Numbered from the stretch's first letter, positions 51,878 to 61,360 are shown. The stretch: DNA of 64,000 nt from Candidatus Kuenenia stuttgartensis (GCA_945902075.1 CAMDMA010000001.1:124001-188000); one strand, 5' to 3'. The notes: generated from the letters alone by a model not told the origin. Translations and numbers: made by a program.

Positions 51878-54800
51878 ATGAAGCTCACGCTCACTTGCCT
51901 CAGCGTCGCCGCCACGATCGCCACGCCAGCTGTCGCGGAGAAGACGCACTTCACCTACCTCTGGCACATGGAGCAGCCGATCTACTGGCCCGATCGCCAA
52001 GCGGGCACCCAACGCTACGAGCGAGCATGGCAGTCAATTCTCCGCAAAGACGCGGGTGCTGCACATCCGGAAAACGATCTACGCGCGATCTTTGGACTTG
52101 ATGATCGCGTCGCGGCCTACCAGTACCGCCCGCGCGATACGGTTGGTGCAATTTCGTGGGCGAGCGAAGCTGGCGCGCAGGTTTCGTTTAGTGGCGGACT
52201 CATCGCGAACATCCAGAGTTTCGCAGAGGCGGGCGGGCAACTTGGCTACTCGACAGCCTGGTACGCGCCGTGGCGTGAATCACGTAATTGGCAGACGAGT
52301 ACGCCAGGCACCGACTCACCGCGCATGGACATCGTGATGTTCTCGTTTCATCACGCGCTGCTCCCGCTGATCGATGGCGATGCCGTGCGCAAGGAATTGG
52401 CGGTTTACAAGGAGATCTATCCACAGGCCTGGGGCGCAACGCCCACGGTTTCGCGTGGATTTTTCCCAAGTGAAATGGCGTTTTCAACGCGGCTTATCCC
52501 ATATCTCGCCGAAGCCGGCATCGACTGGGCGTTTGTATCTGGCGAAAAAGTTTCGCGTGCATGTGCGCAGTTTCCCGTGACCTACGGGTCGGGCGGAATC
52601 AACTGCGATCCGCCAAACAAGGCTGATCAACTGAACCCCGCGCAGACGAATTACAGACGCATCTCGATCTCGCGCGGTTGCGGGCCTGCCGAAGCTGTTC
52701 CGTTTGCCTTCACGCCGCATCGCGCGAAATACGTGCATCCCGAAACTGGTGCAGAGAGTTTCGCCACTGTGGTCCCATGTTCACAGCATCTCGGATGGCT
52801 CGATGGCTACAACCCGATGTCCACCAACGAACTTGGTGCGCTTGAGCCCTACAACAACCCGTCGCGACCGATGCTTGTGGTGCTCGCGCACGATGGCGAC
52901 AACGCATGGGGCGGTGGCTATTCGTATTACATGGAAGCGGTTCCGAACTTCGTTTCGACTGCGGAATCGCAGGGATACAGAGCAACTGTTGTGCAAAAGT
53001 ACCTTGCCGATCATCCAGTGCCCGCAGGTGATGTGGTGCATATTGAGGATGGTGCATGGGTCAACGCTGACGGCGACTTTGGAAGTCCGCAGTTTCTTAA
53101 TTGGAACTGGCCGCCGGTACTTGCCAACGGGACAATCGATATCGCAAATGGCTGGGCGGAGGACATCCGCAACTGGGCAGTCATCACCGCCGCGCAGAAC
53201 TATGTTTCGACCGCCGAGGAGATCCATGCCGCGCAAGGCATGCCAACCCGCACCGCGCAGATTCTCGCGCCCAACACTGCGAGCCGCGCAAGCGAACGTG
53301 CGTGGCACTTCTTTCTCGGGAGTTTAAACTCCGGCTACATGTATTACGGCACTGCTGTCGACATGGAGGTAAAGCCCACGATCGCGTGCAACGACGCAAT
53401 TGCCGAAGCAATCTCAGTCATCGGTACAGGTGTGGGTGATGCGACGGCGCCAACCGTGTGGATTCCCCAGCGTTTCCCATGGAATCCAGGCTCAACCAAT
53501 TTTGGCCCGCAATACGGCTATCAGCAATACCAGTCGAATGGCGACTTCAAAGTATGGACCTTTGTGCATGATGTCTCAGGGACGCAAACGGTCACGCTTC
53601 GGTACCGCCTTGACGACGACGGAGAGAATCCGCTCGCAAACAACGCAAACGAGTTGTACGCGCAGACCGCGGGCGTTGGTGCATGGCAGTCGATCGTGAT
53701 GACGCGACGCGCATTTCCGGCGGGAAACTATTTCAATTCGAGCAGCATCAACTTTTTCGAGATGCCCACGGCGATTGCTGATCAGTTTCACGCAGAGATC
53801 ATCGGTATACGATCGACACTCGTCGATTACTACGTCGAGGCGTCGGATGCGCGCGGGAACGTGCGGAAGAGCCCGATTCAACATGTGTGGGTTGGTGACG
53901 GGTCCGGGAGCGGCGGCGGCGGAACAGGTGCGACCGTTGTCGTCACGCCAGACCCGCTCATCGCAGGCGGCACGGCGACAGTGAGCTACGCGCCGCAAGG
54001 TGGTCCGCTTGCGAATGCCGCCACAGTGAAACTGCACTACGGATTCGATGGTTGGCAACAGGTCGCGAGCCCGGATGCCACGATGACATGGAATACGAAG
54101 TCTGCGCGGTGGACCGCGTCAATTCCCGTGTCTTCGACAGCGAATCAGTTCGATCTTGTCTTCAACAATGGCGCGGGCGTCTGGGACAATAACGGCGGCG
54201 GCGACTGGCATTTTTCCGTTACCGGAGGTCAGCCTCCCAATACGTGGACGATGGACGGCGCACGCGATACCGATGCCGTCGAGGTCGCGGTTAACGGCGC
54301 GCGCCACCTCTGGTCGGGCATCAAAGGTACGACGCTTTACGTGGCCACCGAAGACGCGGGTGAGGGCGACGACGTGTTTATTTTCGTCGCGAACGCGCGT
54401 GGTGCGCTTCGCGCAGCACCGTGGGCAAAGTCGGGACAGACCGCTGCATGGACGGCGTTTCTCGCCGACGAAAACGAGAACGATTACGAGGGCTGGTTCA
54501 ATGCAGCCGGTGGCGCTGCGAGCGGCGCATGGAATATTGCTGCCGCAACTGGCGCGAATGGCGGAGTCGTCGAGGGGACGATTGACCTCGCGGCTACCTT
54601 TGGTGTCGTGCCCGACTCATTGTGGCTCGCGGTCGGACCGTACGCGACAGGTACGGGTGGCATGCTCAGGACACTGGCGCAAGTACCCGCGAGCGTCAAT
54701 GGCAACACCACGCTCGATGCTGCGGAGTACGTCGAGGTGGCCGTATGTGCGATCACCATTCCTACAAGCGGCTCGGCGACTGGCGCGTGCTGCAGAGCGG

Positions 54801-54952
54801 ACCTCGACGCCGACGGTTTCGTTGGGGCGGCTGACCTCAGCATGCTTCTCGGCGCATGGGGGACGGCGGGCGGAGCTGCGGATCTCGACGGCGACGGCAC
54901 CGTGGGCGCCGCCGATCTTGCGGCGCTGCTTGGTACGTGGGGCGCTTGTTGA
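51878..54952 (+). CDS. Secreted GH57-like glycoside hydrolase with CBM25 module and dockerin-like tail
   Basis: This 1024-residue protein has a signal peptide (LSVAATIATPAVAE) and a GH57-type catalytic region starting FTYLWHMEQPIYWPDRQ. A segment FFPSEMAFSTRLIPYLAEAGIDWAFVSGE carries the probable nucleophile Glu, and AHDGDNAWGGGYSYY the probable acid Asp. A starch-binding CBM25-like module follows (about 690-785: VTPDPLIAGGTATVSYAP, VKLHYGFDGWQ, NNGAGVWDNNGGGDWHF), then a second beta domain. Two Ca-loop repeats end the protein (DLDADGFVGAADLSMLL, DLDGDGTVGAADLAALL). GH57 enzymes are alpha-amylases, branching enzymes or amylopullulanases, so an extracellular alpha-glucan substrate is likely; the exact activity is inferred. 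Confidence 0.8.
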   Translation: MKLTLTCLSVAATIATPAVAEKTHFTYLWHMEQPIYWPDRQAGTQRYERAWQSILRKDAGAAHPENDLRAIFGLDDRVAAYQYRPRDTVGAISWASEAGAQVSFSGGLIANIQSFAEAGGQLGYSTAWYAPWRESRNWQTSTPGTDSPRMDIVMFSFHHALLPLIDGDAVRKELAVYKEIYPQAWGATPTVSRGFFPSEMAFSTRLIPYLAEAGIDWAFVSGEKVSRACAQFPVTYGSGGINCDPPNKADQLNPAQTNYRRISISRGCGPAEAVPFAFTPHRAKYVHPETGAESFATVVPCSQHLGWLDGYNPMSTNELGALEPYNNPSRPMLVVLAHDGDNAWGGGYSYYMEAVPNFVSTAESQGYRATVVQKYLADHPVPAGDVVHIEDGAWVNADGDFGSPQFLNWNWPPVLANGTIDIANGWAEDIRNWAVITAAQNYVSTAEEIHAAQGMPTRTAQILAPNTASRASERAWHFFLGSLNSGYMYYGTAVDMEVKPTIACNDAIAEAISVIGTGVGDATAPTVWIPQRFPWNPGSTNFGPQYGYQQYQSNGDFKVWTFVHDVSGTQTVTLRYRLDDDGENPLANNANELYAQTAGVGAWQSIVMTRRAFPAGNYFNSSSINFFEMPTAIADQFHAEIIGIRSTLVDYYVEASDARGNVRKSPIQHVWVGDGSGSGGGGTGATVVVTPDPLIAGGTATVSYAPQGGPLANAATVKLHYGFDGWQQVASPDATMTWNTKSARWTASIPVSSTANQFDLVFNNGAGVWDNNGGGDWHFSVTGGQPPNTWTMDGARDTDAVEVAVNGARHLWSGIKGTTLYVATEDAGEGDDVFIFVANARGALRAAPWAKSGQTAAWTAFLADENENDYEGWFNAAGGAASGAWNIAAATGANGGVVEGTIDLAATFGVVPDSLWLAVGPYATGTGGMLRTLAQVPASVNGNTTLDAAEYVEVAVCAITIPTSGSATGACCRADLDADGFVGAADLSMLLGAWGTAGGAADLDGDGTVGAADLAALLGTWGAC

Positions 54953-55380
54953 GCAGCCCCGAGATCTCGCATCTGCCGTGAGAAACGAGGTGACATAAGT
55001 TTGAGGTGAGCCGACGAACGTCGATCATGAATTTCCACAGAGGGTGGTTCAAACGAAACGCAGTCGTCCCGAAATTTTTCGCAGGCAAGGCCAATGCTTT
55101 TTGTAGTCCGGAAAGGCGAAAAACCTTGGGTTATGCGCCCAATCTTAACTGCGCAGATACAATAAACCGCAAAAATGAGGCTTTTTGAGGGCCTAAATTT
55201 GGCTTCTGCTTCGTTCTCTAGTACGGTCGAATTCGCGGCACATTGGAACGTCGTCTCCGTCTCCAATTCTGAAAGAGATTCACGAAGCAGCCGCCGTTTC
55301 GTGTTTAGCCAATCGCAGTTTTTCTGAACGCTCCCATCGACACGTCGCCGGGAGGATGTTGTTCGTTCGCTTCAAGGCAA
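54953..55380. other. AT-richer intergenic region upstream of the multicopper oxidase gene
   Basis: This 428-bp stretch is visibly lower in GC than its neighbours, with A/T runs near 55065-55200. A 60-codon open frame at 55006-55188 lacks motifs and is not called. It probably holds the promoter of the multicopper oxidase gene, but I cannot place boxes with confidence. Confidence 0.45.
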
Positions 55381-57090
55381 ATGCCGACTGATGCCTTCGA
55401 ACCTTATTCTGCAAAAGCGAACAGTTATTTTAGATTGGTGGAGGCAGTACCTTTGCAACCTTCGATTCGGCTTTCACGCCGCCACTTTGTCGGCGGTTCG
55501 GCACTCGCGACCGGTGCGTTCGCAATCCATGCGCGTGGTCAAGACACGCTGAGCACCGATCCACCGGCAAGCCCCGCAACGATTCCGTGGCTTCAGCGCC
55601 TCCCATTCGCGCGCCACGCAGCTCCACTTCCATCGTGGGCGGCTCTCGATCCACTGCCTATCCCCGCCGCTCACCAACGCTATGACGAGTTTGCGCCGGT
55701 CAAGTTCTTCAATATGAACGTTGGCGAGTCGCTCTCCCGCCCCCACCCGCAACTCGCTGCGAGCGTCATGACGTCGTACCAAGGTTCGGTGCCAGGCGTG
55801 ACGTTCATGTGCCGCTACGGCGAGCCGGTTCTTTGCCGCATCAACAACTGTCTGCCCAACGTTGTGCAAGGCTTCGGCAGTTCCGACATCATCACGCACG
55901 TTCACAATGGCCACCACGCTTCGGAATCCGACGGTTGGCCTGGAGATTGGTTCAGCCCGGGGCAGTTTAAAGATCACCACTGGCCCAACATTTACGCCGG
56001 CGGCGACTACCTCGAGGCGAAGGGAACACTCTGGTACCACGACCACCGGATGGACTACACCGCGCAAAATACGTACCGCGGTCTCTCTGGCTTCTTCTTG
56101 CTCTTCGACTTCCTTGATAGCGGCGACGAAAACGATCCGAGTTCGGATGCACTTCGCCTCCCGAGCGGCGTACCCGACGGGGACCGTATCGAGAATTGCT
56201 ATGACATCCCCCTCGTATTTACCGATCGGCGTTACGACCGAAACGGATATCTCTCGATGGACGTCATGAACATGGACGGCGTCCTCGGAGACAAGAACCT
56301 CGTCAATGGTGCGGTTCAACCGTATTTCGAAGTTGAGCGGCGCAAGTATCGCTTCCGTTTCCTCGCGGGAGGACCCTCGCGGTTCCTTCAGCTATTTCTC
56401 TCGAACGGGATGACGTTCCAACATATTGCCAACGATGGCAACCTCCTCCCTGCGCCGCTCGAAACCGACAGTGTCCACCTCGGCGTCTCAGAGCGCGCGG
56501 ATATCGTCATCGACTTCAGCAACGTTCCAGAGTCAACACGCGAGCTCTACCTCGTGAATCGACTGGAGCAGACCAATCCCCGGACGCCCGAAACAGAGCT
56601 GCTTCCGCTGAACCAAGCCGCTCAGTTGCTCAAGTTCATTCTTAAGCCGGCAACGGCTACCGACCACAGTCGCGTACCCAACATTCTGCGTCCGCTTCCG
56701 GCGATGGATACGCCGGTCGTGCGAACTCGTGAGTGGGACTTTGACCGTACCAACGGTATGTGGACAGTGAATGGACGATTGTTTGACCACAACCGGATTG
56801 ACGCCTACATCAAGCGGGGAACCGCTGAGATTTGGCGTATCCGCACGGCTGGCGGTTGGTCGCATCCTGTTCACATCCATGTCGAAGAACAGCGCGTCCT
56901 CTCCTACAACGGAAGGCCTGTGACCAGTGGCCCGCTTTTCGCTCGTAAGGATGTATTCACGCTGAGGCAAGGCGATGAGATGGAGCTCTATGTTCGCTTC
57001 CGTGATTGGCTTGGCCGATACCCGATGCACTGCCACAACACTGTGCACGAAGATCACGCCATGATGGTTCGCCTCGAACTTGTGCCCTGA
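55381..57090 (+). CDS. Tat-exported multicopper oxidase
   Basis: The 569-residue protein has a twin-arginine signal (SRRHFVGGS at about 32-40, then a hydrophobic stretch) and all four copper-ligand motifs: HVH (173-175), HDH in WYHDHRMD (220-222), HPVHIH (495-500) and HCHNTVHEDHAMM (550-562), whose spacing includes the type-1 Cys, His and Met. It is thus a complete three-domain laccase-like oxidase of the bilirubin oxidase/CotA group. Substrate is open (phenols, Mn, Cu+). The adjacent SCO gene suggests a copper-related island. Confidence 0.92.
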   Translation: MPTDAFEPYSAKANSYFRLVEAVPLQPSIRLSRRHFVGGSALATGAFAIHARGQDTLSTDPPASPATIPWLQRLPFARHAAPLPSWAALDPLPIPAAHQRYDEFAPVKFFNMNVGESLSRPHPQLAASVMTSYQGSVPGVTFMCRYGEPVLCRINNCLPNVVQGFGSSDIITHVHNGHHASESDGWPGDWFSPGQFKDHHWPNIYAGGDYLEAKGTLWYHDHRMDYTAQNTYRGLSGFFLLFDFLDSGDENDPSSDALRLPSGVPDGDRIENCYDIPLVFTDRRYDRNGYLSMDVMNMDGVLGDKNLVNGAVQPYFEVERRKYRFRFLAGGPSRFLQLFLSNGMTFQHIANDGNLLPAPLETDSVHLGVSERADIVIDFSNVPESTRELYLVNRLEQTNPRTPETELLPLNQAAQLLKFILKPATATDHSRVPNILRPLPAMDTPVVRTREWDFDRTNGMWTVNGRLFDHNRIDAYIKRGTAEIWRIRTAGGWSHPVHIHVEEQRVLSYNGRPVTSGPLFARKDVFTLRQGDEMELYVRFRDWLGRYPMHCHNTVHEDHAMMVRLELVP

Positions 57091-57230
57091 TCGACAATCA
57101 ACATTTCCAGGCAGTGTCAGGTCGCCCTGACCTTCCGCAAAGTGAATGAAATGAGATGACGCAACATCGCTCGCTGCGATGCGCCCTGACCGGATACGAC
57201 CCGGATGCGGGCACTGAAGGTTTGAGAAAT

Positions 57231-58016
57231 ATGAAGAACAACGCTCAACAAGACACGCTGACCTCAAGCCACTCGATCCTCGGGCGCCGCAACGCGCTAA
57301 TGGCTTTGCTCCTCCCCGCGGGTGCTGCGATTTTGAGTGGGTGTGCGAGCAACCCAATCCGCACAGCTACTTCGATAGATCCCGTTCCATCGGGACCTGG
57401 CAAGACGACCTTTGCACCTGATGGGACGCGCGTCTTCCGCAACCATCGCCTCGTCGACCAGGACGGACGCGAGGTCCTCTTCTTCGACGAACTCGTCAAG
57501 GGTCAGATCTTCGCAGCCTCCTTCGGCTACGCGACCTGTAAGGGCGTCTGTTCGCAAATCGCAAGCAGCATGGGAGGAGCGTCTGAGTTGATCTCGCCCA
57601 TCATGGCAAAGCCCGTTCGTTTCTACACCTTTTCACTGGCCGAAGATACGCCTGAGCAAATGCGCCAGGCGATGATCGTTCGTGGACTCTACGGACGGCC
57701 GGGTTGGCGCTATCTCTCTGGATCTGCCGAAGCGACTCGCGACATCCGTTGGGCATTTGGCTTCGCCGAGCCAGACGAGCGCATCGATACCAATCTCTCA
57801 ACGCACACAGGCATGGCCCGCTTCGGCTACCACTCCATCGACAAGTGGAGCTCGTGCCCCGCAATGGGAAGCCCCGTCAACATCGCACGCAGCATTGTCT
57901 CGCTGTTCCCACCGGCCGATCGCCCGCGGTTCCCAGCACTCGACTACGACGGGAACAATGGCGCGCGTGAAATCCCCGGATTCAAAGACGTAAATCCCCT
58001 CGTTGCCATGCGCTAA
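57231..58016 (+). CDS. SCO1/SenC-type copper chaperone lipoprotein
   Basis: The 261-residue protein has a lipobox ILSGC (Cys38), a thioredoxin-like fold and the copper-binding CKGVC at Cys103/Cys107 in FGYATCKGVCSQ. A late His in HTGMARFGYHSIDKW is the likely third ligand. SCO proteins deliver copper to CuA of cytochrome oxidase or act as thiol reductases. Its partner may be the multicopper oxidase 140 bp upstream or the aa3-type oxidase that usually follows the act operon (outside the window). The ATG at 57231 opens the signal peptide better than the upstream in-frame ATG. Confidence 0.88.
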   Translation: MKNNAQQDTLTSSHSILGRRNALMALLLPAGAAILSGCASNPIRTATSIDPVPSGPGKTTFAPDGTRVFRNHRLVDQDGREVLFFDELVKGQIFAASFGYATCKGVCSQIASSMGGASELISPIMAKPVRFYTFSLAEDTPEQMRQAMIVRGLYGRPGWRYLSGSAEATRDIRWAFGFAEPDERIDTNLSTHTGMARFGYHSIDKWSSCPAMGSPVNIARSIVSLFPPADRPRFPALDYDGNNGAREIPGFKDVNPLVAMR

Positions 58017-58075
58017 ACACGCCGTACTTTTATGGGCTGAGCACATCGCGTTCGCGCGAAACTGAGAGACACACG

Positions 58076-58930
58076 ATGCATCGGATTTTCTTGGCTACTC
58101 TTCCACCCGCCACAATCGCGGCTCTTACCTTCACGACGCTCGTACAGGCGGATGTGACGATCGAACTCAATGATTTCCGCGCGGGACGCCTTGAGTTCAC
58201 CCAGCGCGTGGCACCCGGACAACTGATCGGCACTCTGACGGGTATCAGCATCGATGCCACGCTCTCCGACGCCAAAGAGCGAACGCGAGCAGAGGACATC
58301 TGCGTGTATCTCGTCGCGCCGCCAGTTTCCGTGTACGGAGTGCTGCAAGTCGGTGGGCTCACGCCGCTCATCAATGGATGGAATCCGCCAATCACGTCGG
58401 ATGGCCACCCCATGTGGGGATCCGGTGGCTCGGGCCGGGATGGCACGCCTGTCGTTGGCACGGTTCAACTCAGTAAGCCCATTCCGATGGACAACTCATC
58501 TCTCGCTGTCTTCGTTGGTAATGGTTACGGAGCACCGTGGTCAGAAGGAACGTGGGATGGAACTATCACCCTGCATGGCGTCAATCCGCCGTTGGGCACC
58601 GTGGACCAAGATGATGATGGTGTTCCAGACTCCCTCGACAACTGTCCACTCATCGAAAACCCCGATCAGTTTGACTGCAATGTGAACGGTGTCGGTGATG
58701 TGTGCGAGCTTGGTGACCAACCTGACTCGAACGGAGATGGATGGCTTGATCGCTGCCAGTATGAGCGTGGCGATCTGGACCTTTCCCGAAATGTCGACGG
58801 CGACGATCTTGTGATCGTGCTTTCGAATTGGAACTCTCCAAAGGCCACTTCGTCCGATCCGAGCGGCGATGGCATCTTCGACGGCGACGATATTGTGATC
58901 GTGCTCTCGAATTGGGGCTCGGCCTACTGA
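58076..58930 (+). CDS. Secreted protein with Ca-binding (thrombospondin type 3/dockerin-like) C-terminus
   Basis: The 284-residue protein has a signal peptide (ATLPPATIAALTFTTLVQA) and an N-terminal beta domain (about 27-180) that resembles proprotein-convertase-type jelly rolls (GTLTGISIDATL, GTWDGTITLHGVNPPLG). A thrombospondin type 3-like stretch follows, DQDDDGVPDSLDNCP and DSNGDGWLDRCQ, then two dockerin-like units with the ending DGDDLVIVLSNW repeated. It is related to, but distinct from, the AADL-type tails in the other window proteins. Confidence 0.75.
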   Translation: MHRIFLATLPPATIAALTFTTLVQADVTIELNDFRAGRLEFTQRVAPGQLIGTLTGISIDATLSDAKERTRAEDICVYLVAPPVSVYGVLQVGGLTPLINGWNPPITSDGHPMWGSGGSGRDGTPVVGTVQLSKPIPMDNSSLAVFVGNGYGAPWSEGTWDGTITLHGVNPPLGTVDQDDDGVPDSLDNCPLIENPDQFDCNVNGVGDVCELGDQPDSNGDGWLDRCQYERGDLDLSRNVDGDDLVIVLSNWNSPKATSSDPSGDGIFDGDDIVIVLSNWGSAY

Positions 58931-59230
58931 AGCCAATCTCTCGCGGCTGAGCTGAAGTAAGCCGCTCGCGCAACATCAGCTCCCAAAGCTACGACAACGC
59001 TGTCCACTGAAAACCTTGATCGGTTTTCCGGTGGACAGCGTTGGTTTCTTTTTCAAAAGTTGATTCAGAGAATGCATCACCCTCCCCACTCTGCGGCATC
59101 CCTTTGTGGAACGCGCTCTTTTGGTTTTAGGTGATGGAGCCCGGATACCGCTCTCGTTCAGTCTGTTGACCGCAATCTCGCGCTCTCACGGAATCCGGCA
59201 GCGCTCATTCAACCCAAAAGAGGAACGATC
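58931..59230. other. Intergenic region with terminator and promoter of the PEP-CTERM-like gene
   Basis: It contains the terminator at 58996-59053. The remainder presumably holds the promoter of the gene at 59231, which has GAGGAA before its ATG. No further gene is visible. Confidence 0.5.
58996..59053 (+). terminator. Rho-independent terminator after the 58.1-58.9 kb gene
   Basis: A stem of about 20 bp (AACGCTGTCCAC...GAAAACC with its complement, one mismatch) and a 6-nt loop is followed by GGTTTCTTTTTC, a T-rich tract. Confidence 0.9.
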
Positions 59231-59866
59231 ATGATCCGAAACATCTTGCCAGGACTCGCAACTCTCGCGCTTGCCGCGAGCGCGACCGCAAACTTCGTGG
59301 GACCGACCGCCCGTGTCACAAGCACTGTCGCAACCGGTCTCCAAGGACAGCAGCTTCGCGTCTACAGAATCTTCCTCGACTTCGATGCGGTGAATCCAAA
59401 TGCTTTCGCGCTTCTCGCGGTCTCCAACCACTTCGTGGTGTCGGGCAGCATGGCCGGGGTGATGCACGCAGATGAGGATCTCTCGTGGAACCCCGCCGTC
59501 ACAAACACAGCGATCGCCTCGATTGATTCCTATGTCACGATCAGTGGTCTCACCGGCGGGGCAGCTGGAACTGCTCTCGATCCGTCCTTCGGAATAGGTC
59601 TTGGCAGCACCATCCCGTCGCTCGCTGGGTGGTATGACGTGACGCCTCAGCTCGCAAATTCTGCCGCGTCAATCAAGGTGATGCAGATTGCGCTTGGTAT
59701 CGATGACCCAGGCTACACCGCGTCCATTCGCGTCGGCTACAAAAAAACCGGTACCACCACACCGATTTTCAACAATCTGACTTACTCGATTGGTACCGTT
59801 GTCCCCGCTCCAAGCGTGCTTGGGCTACTCGCTCTCGTCGGCCTAGTCCAACGCCGCCGTCGCTGA
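59231..59866 (+). CDS. Exported PEP-CTERM-like sorted protein
   Basis: The 211-residue protein has a signal peptide (LPGLATLALAASATA) and ends with VPAPSVLGLLALVGLVQRRRR. That is a short Pro motif, hydrophobic helix and Arg cluster, in the form of PEP-CTERM/VPxP sorting signals recognised by exosortase. The mature part is beta-rich (VYRIFLDFDAVNPNAFALLAVSNHF, YVTISGLTGG) and of unknown role. The ATG has GAGGAA six bases upstream. No exosortase gene is in the window. Confidence 0.8.
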   Translation: MIRNILPGLATLALAASATANFVGPTARVTSTVATGLQGQQLRVYRIFLDFDAVNPNAFALLAVSNHFVVSGSMAGVMHADEDLSWNPAVTNTAIASIDSYVTISGLTGGAAGTALDPSFGIGLGSTIPSLAGWYDVTPQLANSAASIKVMQIALGIDDPGYTASIRVGYKKTGTTTPIFNNLTYSIGTVVPAPSVLGLLALVGLVQRRRR

Positions 59867-60037
59867 TGACGCTGCTTGATTCCAACACGGTCCTCGCTGC
59901 AAACGAACGAGGATTTGTTTGGTTGTACCCACCAAGTCGCATCGGCACCCTTCGAGAGTCGCACCGTTCGTATCCGAAGAACTTTCTTATCACTCTCGCC
60001 TCCTCGAACTCTCGCAGGGCGCAGACTGTCGTCGCTC

Positions 60038-61360
60038 ATGCGCAATTTGCTCTCACTCTCCCTTACCGGCTCCCTGACCCTCCTGTCGGGTTGCGCGCGC
60101 GAATCGCAAATCACCTGCATGTTTGATCTGAGTGGCCCTCGTGCAACGGTCGACGAGGCTGCTTGGCGCGGTGCCCAACTCACTCGCGAGATGCCGAGGC
60201 CCGAATGGGCTGGGCAACGCAAACTCGACTGGAGTCGAAGCGAAAGCTTCATGGACTTCCCTGATCGTTTGTGGCCACGTGAAGTCCAAGCTCAAGAGGC
60301 GCGTTGGGAGCGCGCAGAGTTTGCTGCAAAGCCAGCACCAACCACCACCGAAGGGTTACGCCTCGCGACGTGGCGCGACCGTGGAAGCCAAATTGTGATC
60401 GGGTACTCCCAGCCAGATTTTTCTGCGCGCGGAATTGCTGAGTCGTCCGATGCGGCTCAGAGCAATGCTGCACCCTCCCTCGTGGTTCGCATCATCGATC
60501 CGACCTCGCCGACACGTGGAGATCACGGCGCTTTTTTCGTGTCCATCGCCGACGATGCTCAAGCCGTTGCCGCTGCGGAACACATGATGGATCACTGGGG
60601 CGGCCGATGTGCCATCGCGGTCGACTTTCAGGACCAACGCATGCATGCCCTCGCGCAGCACCTCACGCACGCCCTGCAGGCGCTCGGTGGAAGCGCGGTG
60701 GCGGTTGTGGATGTTCGCAGTGGCGATTTTGCTCGATCGTTGCAAGAGACGATCGAGGCGCACACGGACATTCGATCAATCTACGCCGCCATTGGCTCAG
60801 ACCTCGTGCCATCGGTTCTGCCGAGAATCCGCGAAGCGTGCCCAGAGCTACCGATCATGGGCTGCGAAACACTCGATGTCCCCGCAACCGATATTGCGAT
60901 CAATGGAGCGACGAGCGAGGTTTACTACTCCGCGCAAGCGTGGTTTGGTGATGACGCGGCAATTGAATCCACCCGCTTTGCGTCCTACTACCGCATGACA
61001 TACGGGCAGGAGCCAACGGCTGAGGCTGCTCTCGCATTCGATGCCGCCAACATCGCGCTTTTCGCGTATGTCAAGGCGTTACGCAGCGATCCGTCCGAGA
61101 GGCCCAGTGGCGCAGCACTCGCCTATGAAATCGAGTCGCTCGTGAGCTTCCCCGGCGCGACAGGCCGAATCTCGTATCGACACGGTGCTGTTCCGATGAA
61201 AGATGTCTGGATAGTCCGTGTACGAGACGGAAAGCGCTCGCTTGCGAATTCCGTCTTGGCAGATCGTCGAAAGGCTTACCGCGATTCTGACCTCGTTTCG
61301 GTTCCGAGCGACGCCACCGAGAGCATTGAACAATCCTCACCGCGCTCCGAAAATGAGTGA
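60038..61360 (+). CDS. Periplasmic-binding-protein-like lipoprotein (Leu/Ile/Val or receptor type)
   Basis: The 440-residue protein has a lipobox LTLLSGC near residue 19 and then a type I periplasmic-binding fold: DDAQAVAAAEHMMDHWGGRCAIAVDFQDQRMHALAQHLTHALQALGGSAVAVVDVRSGDF, SIYAAIGSDLVPSVLPRIREACPELPIMGCETLD, and YYRMTYGQEPTAEAALAFDAANIALFAYVKALR. This is the pattern of branched-chain amino acid ABC binding proteins and receptor ANF-type ligand domains. No permease genes are near, so it may be a sensor rather than a transporter part. Its stop overlaps the next gene by 8 bp. Confidence 0.78.
   Translation: MRNLLSLSLTGSLTLLSGCARESQITCMFDLSGPRATVDEAAWRGAQLTREMPRPEWAGQRKLDWSRSESFMDFPDRLWPREVQAQEARWERAEFAAKPAPTTTEGLRLATWRDRGSQIVIGYSQPDFSARGIAESSDAAQSNAAPSLVVRIIDPTSPTRGDHGAFFVSIADDAQAVAAAEHMMDHWGGRCAIAVDFQDQRMHALAQHLTHALQALGGSAVAVVDVRSGDFARSLQETIEAHTDIRSIYAAIGSDLVPSVLPRIREACPELPIMGCETLDVPATDIAINGATSEVYYSAQAWFGDDAAIESTRFASYYRMTYGQEPTAEAALAFDAANIALFAYVKALRSDPSERPSGAALAYEIESLVSFPGATGRISYRHGAVPMKDVWIVRVRDGKRSLANSVLADRRKAYRDSDLVSVPSDATESIEQSSPRSENE

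Noticed and set aside
9789-54952. A cellulosome based on dockerin-like tails
   Set aside because: No cohesin or scaffoldin is visible in the window, and the tails are on a protease, a nuclease and propeller proteins, so a sorting role is the safer reading.
55006-55188. 60-codon frame upstream of the multicopper oxidase
   Set aside because: No motif, no signal peptide and no good ribosome-binding site; composition follows the AT-richer intergenic DNA.
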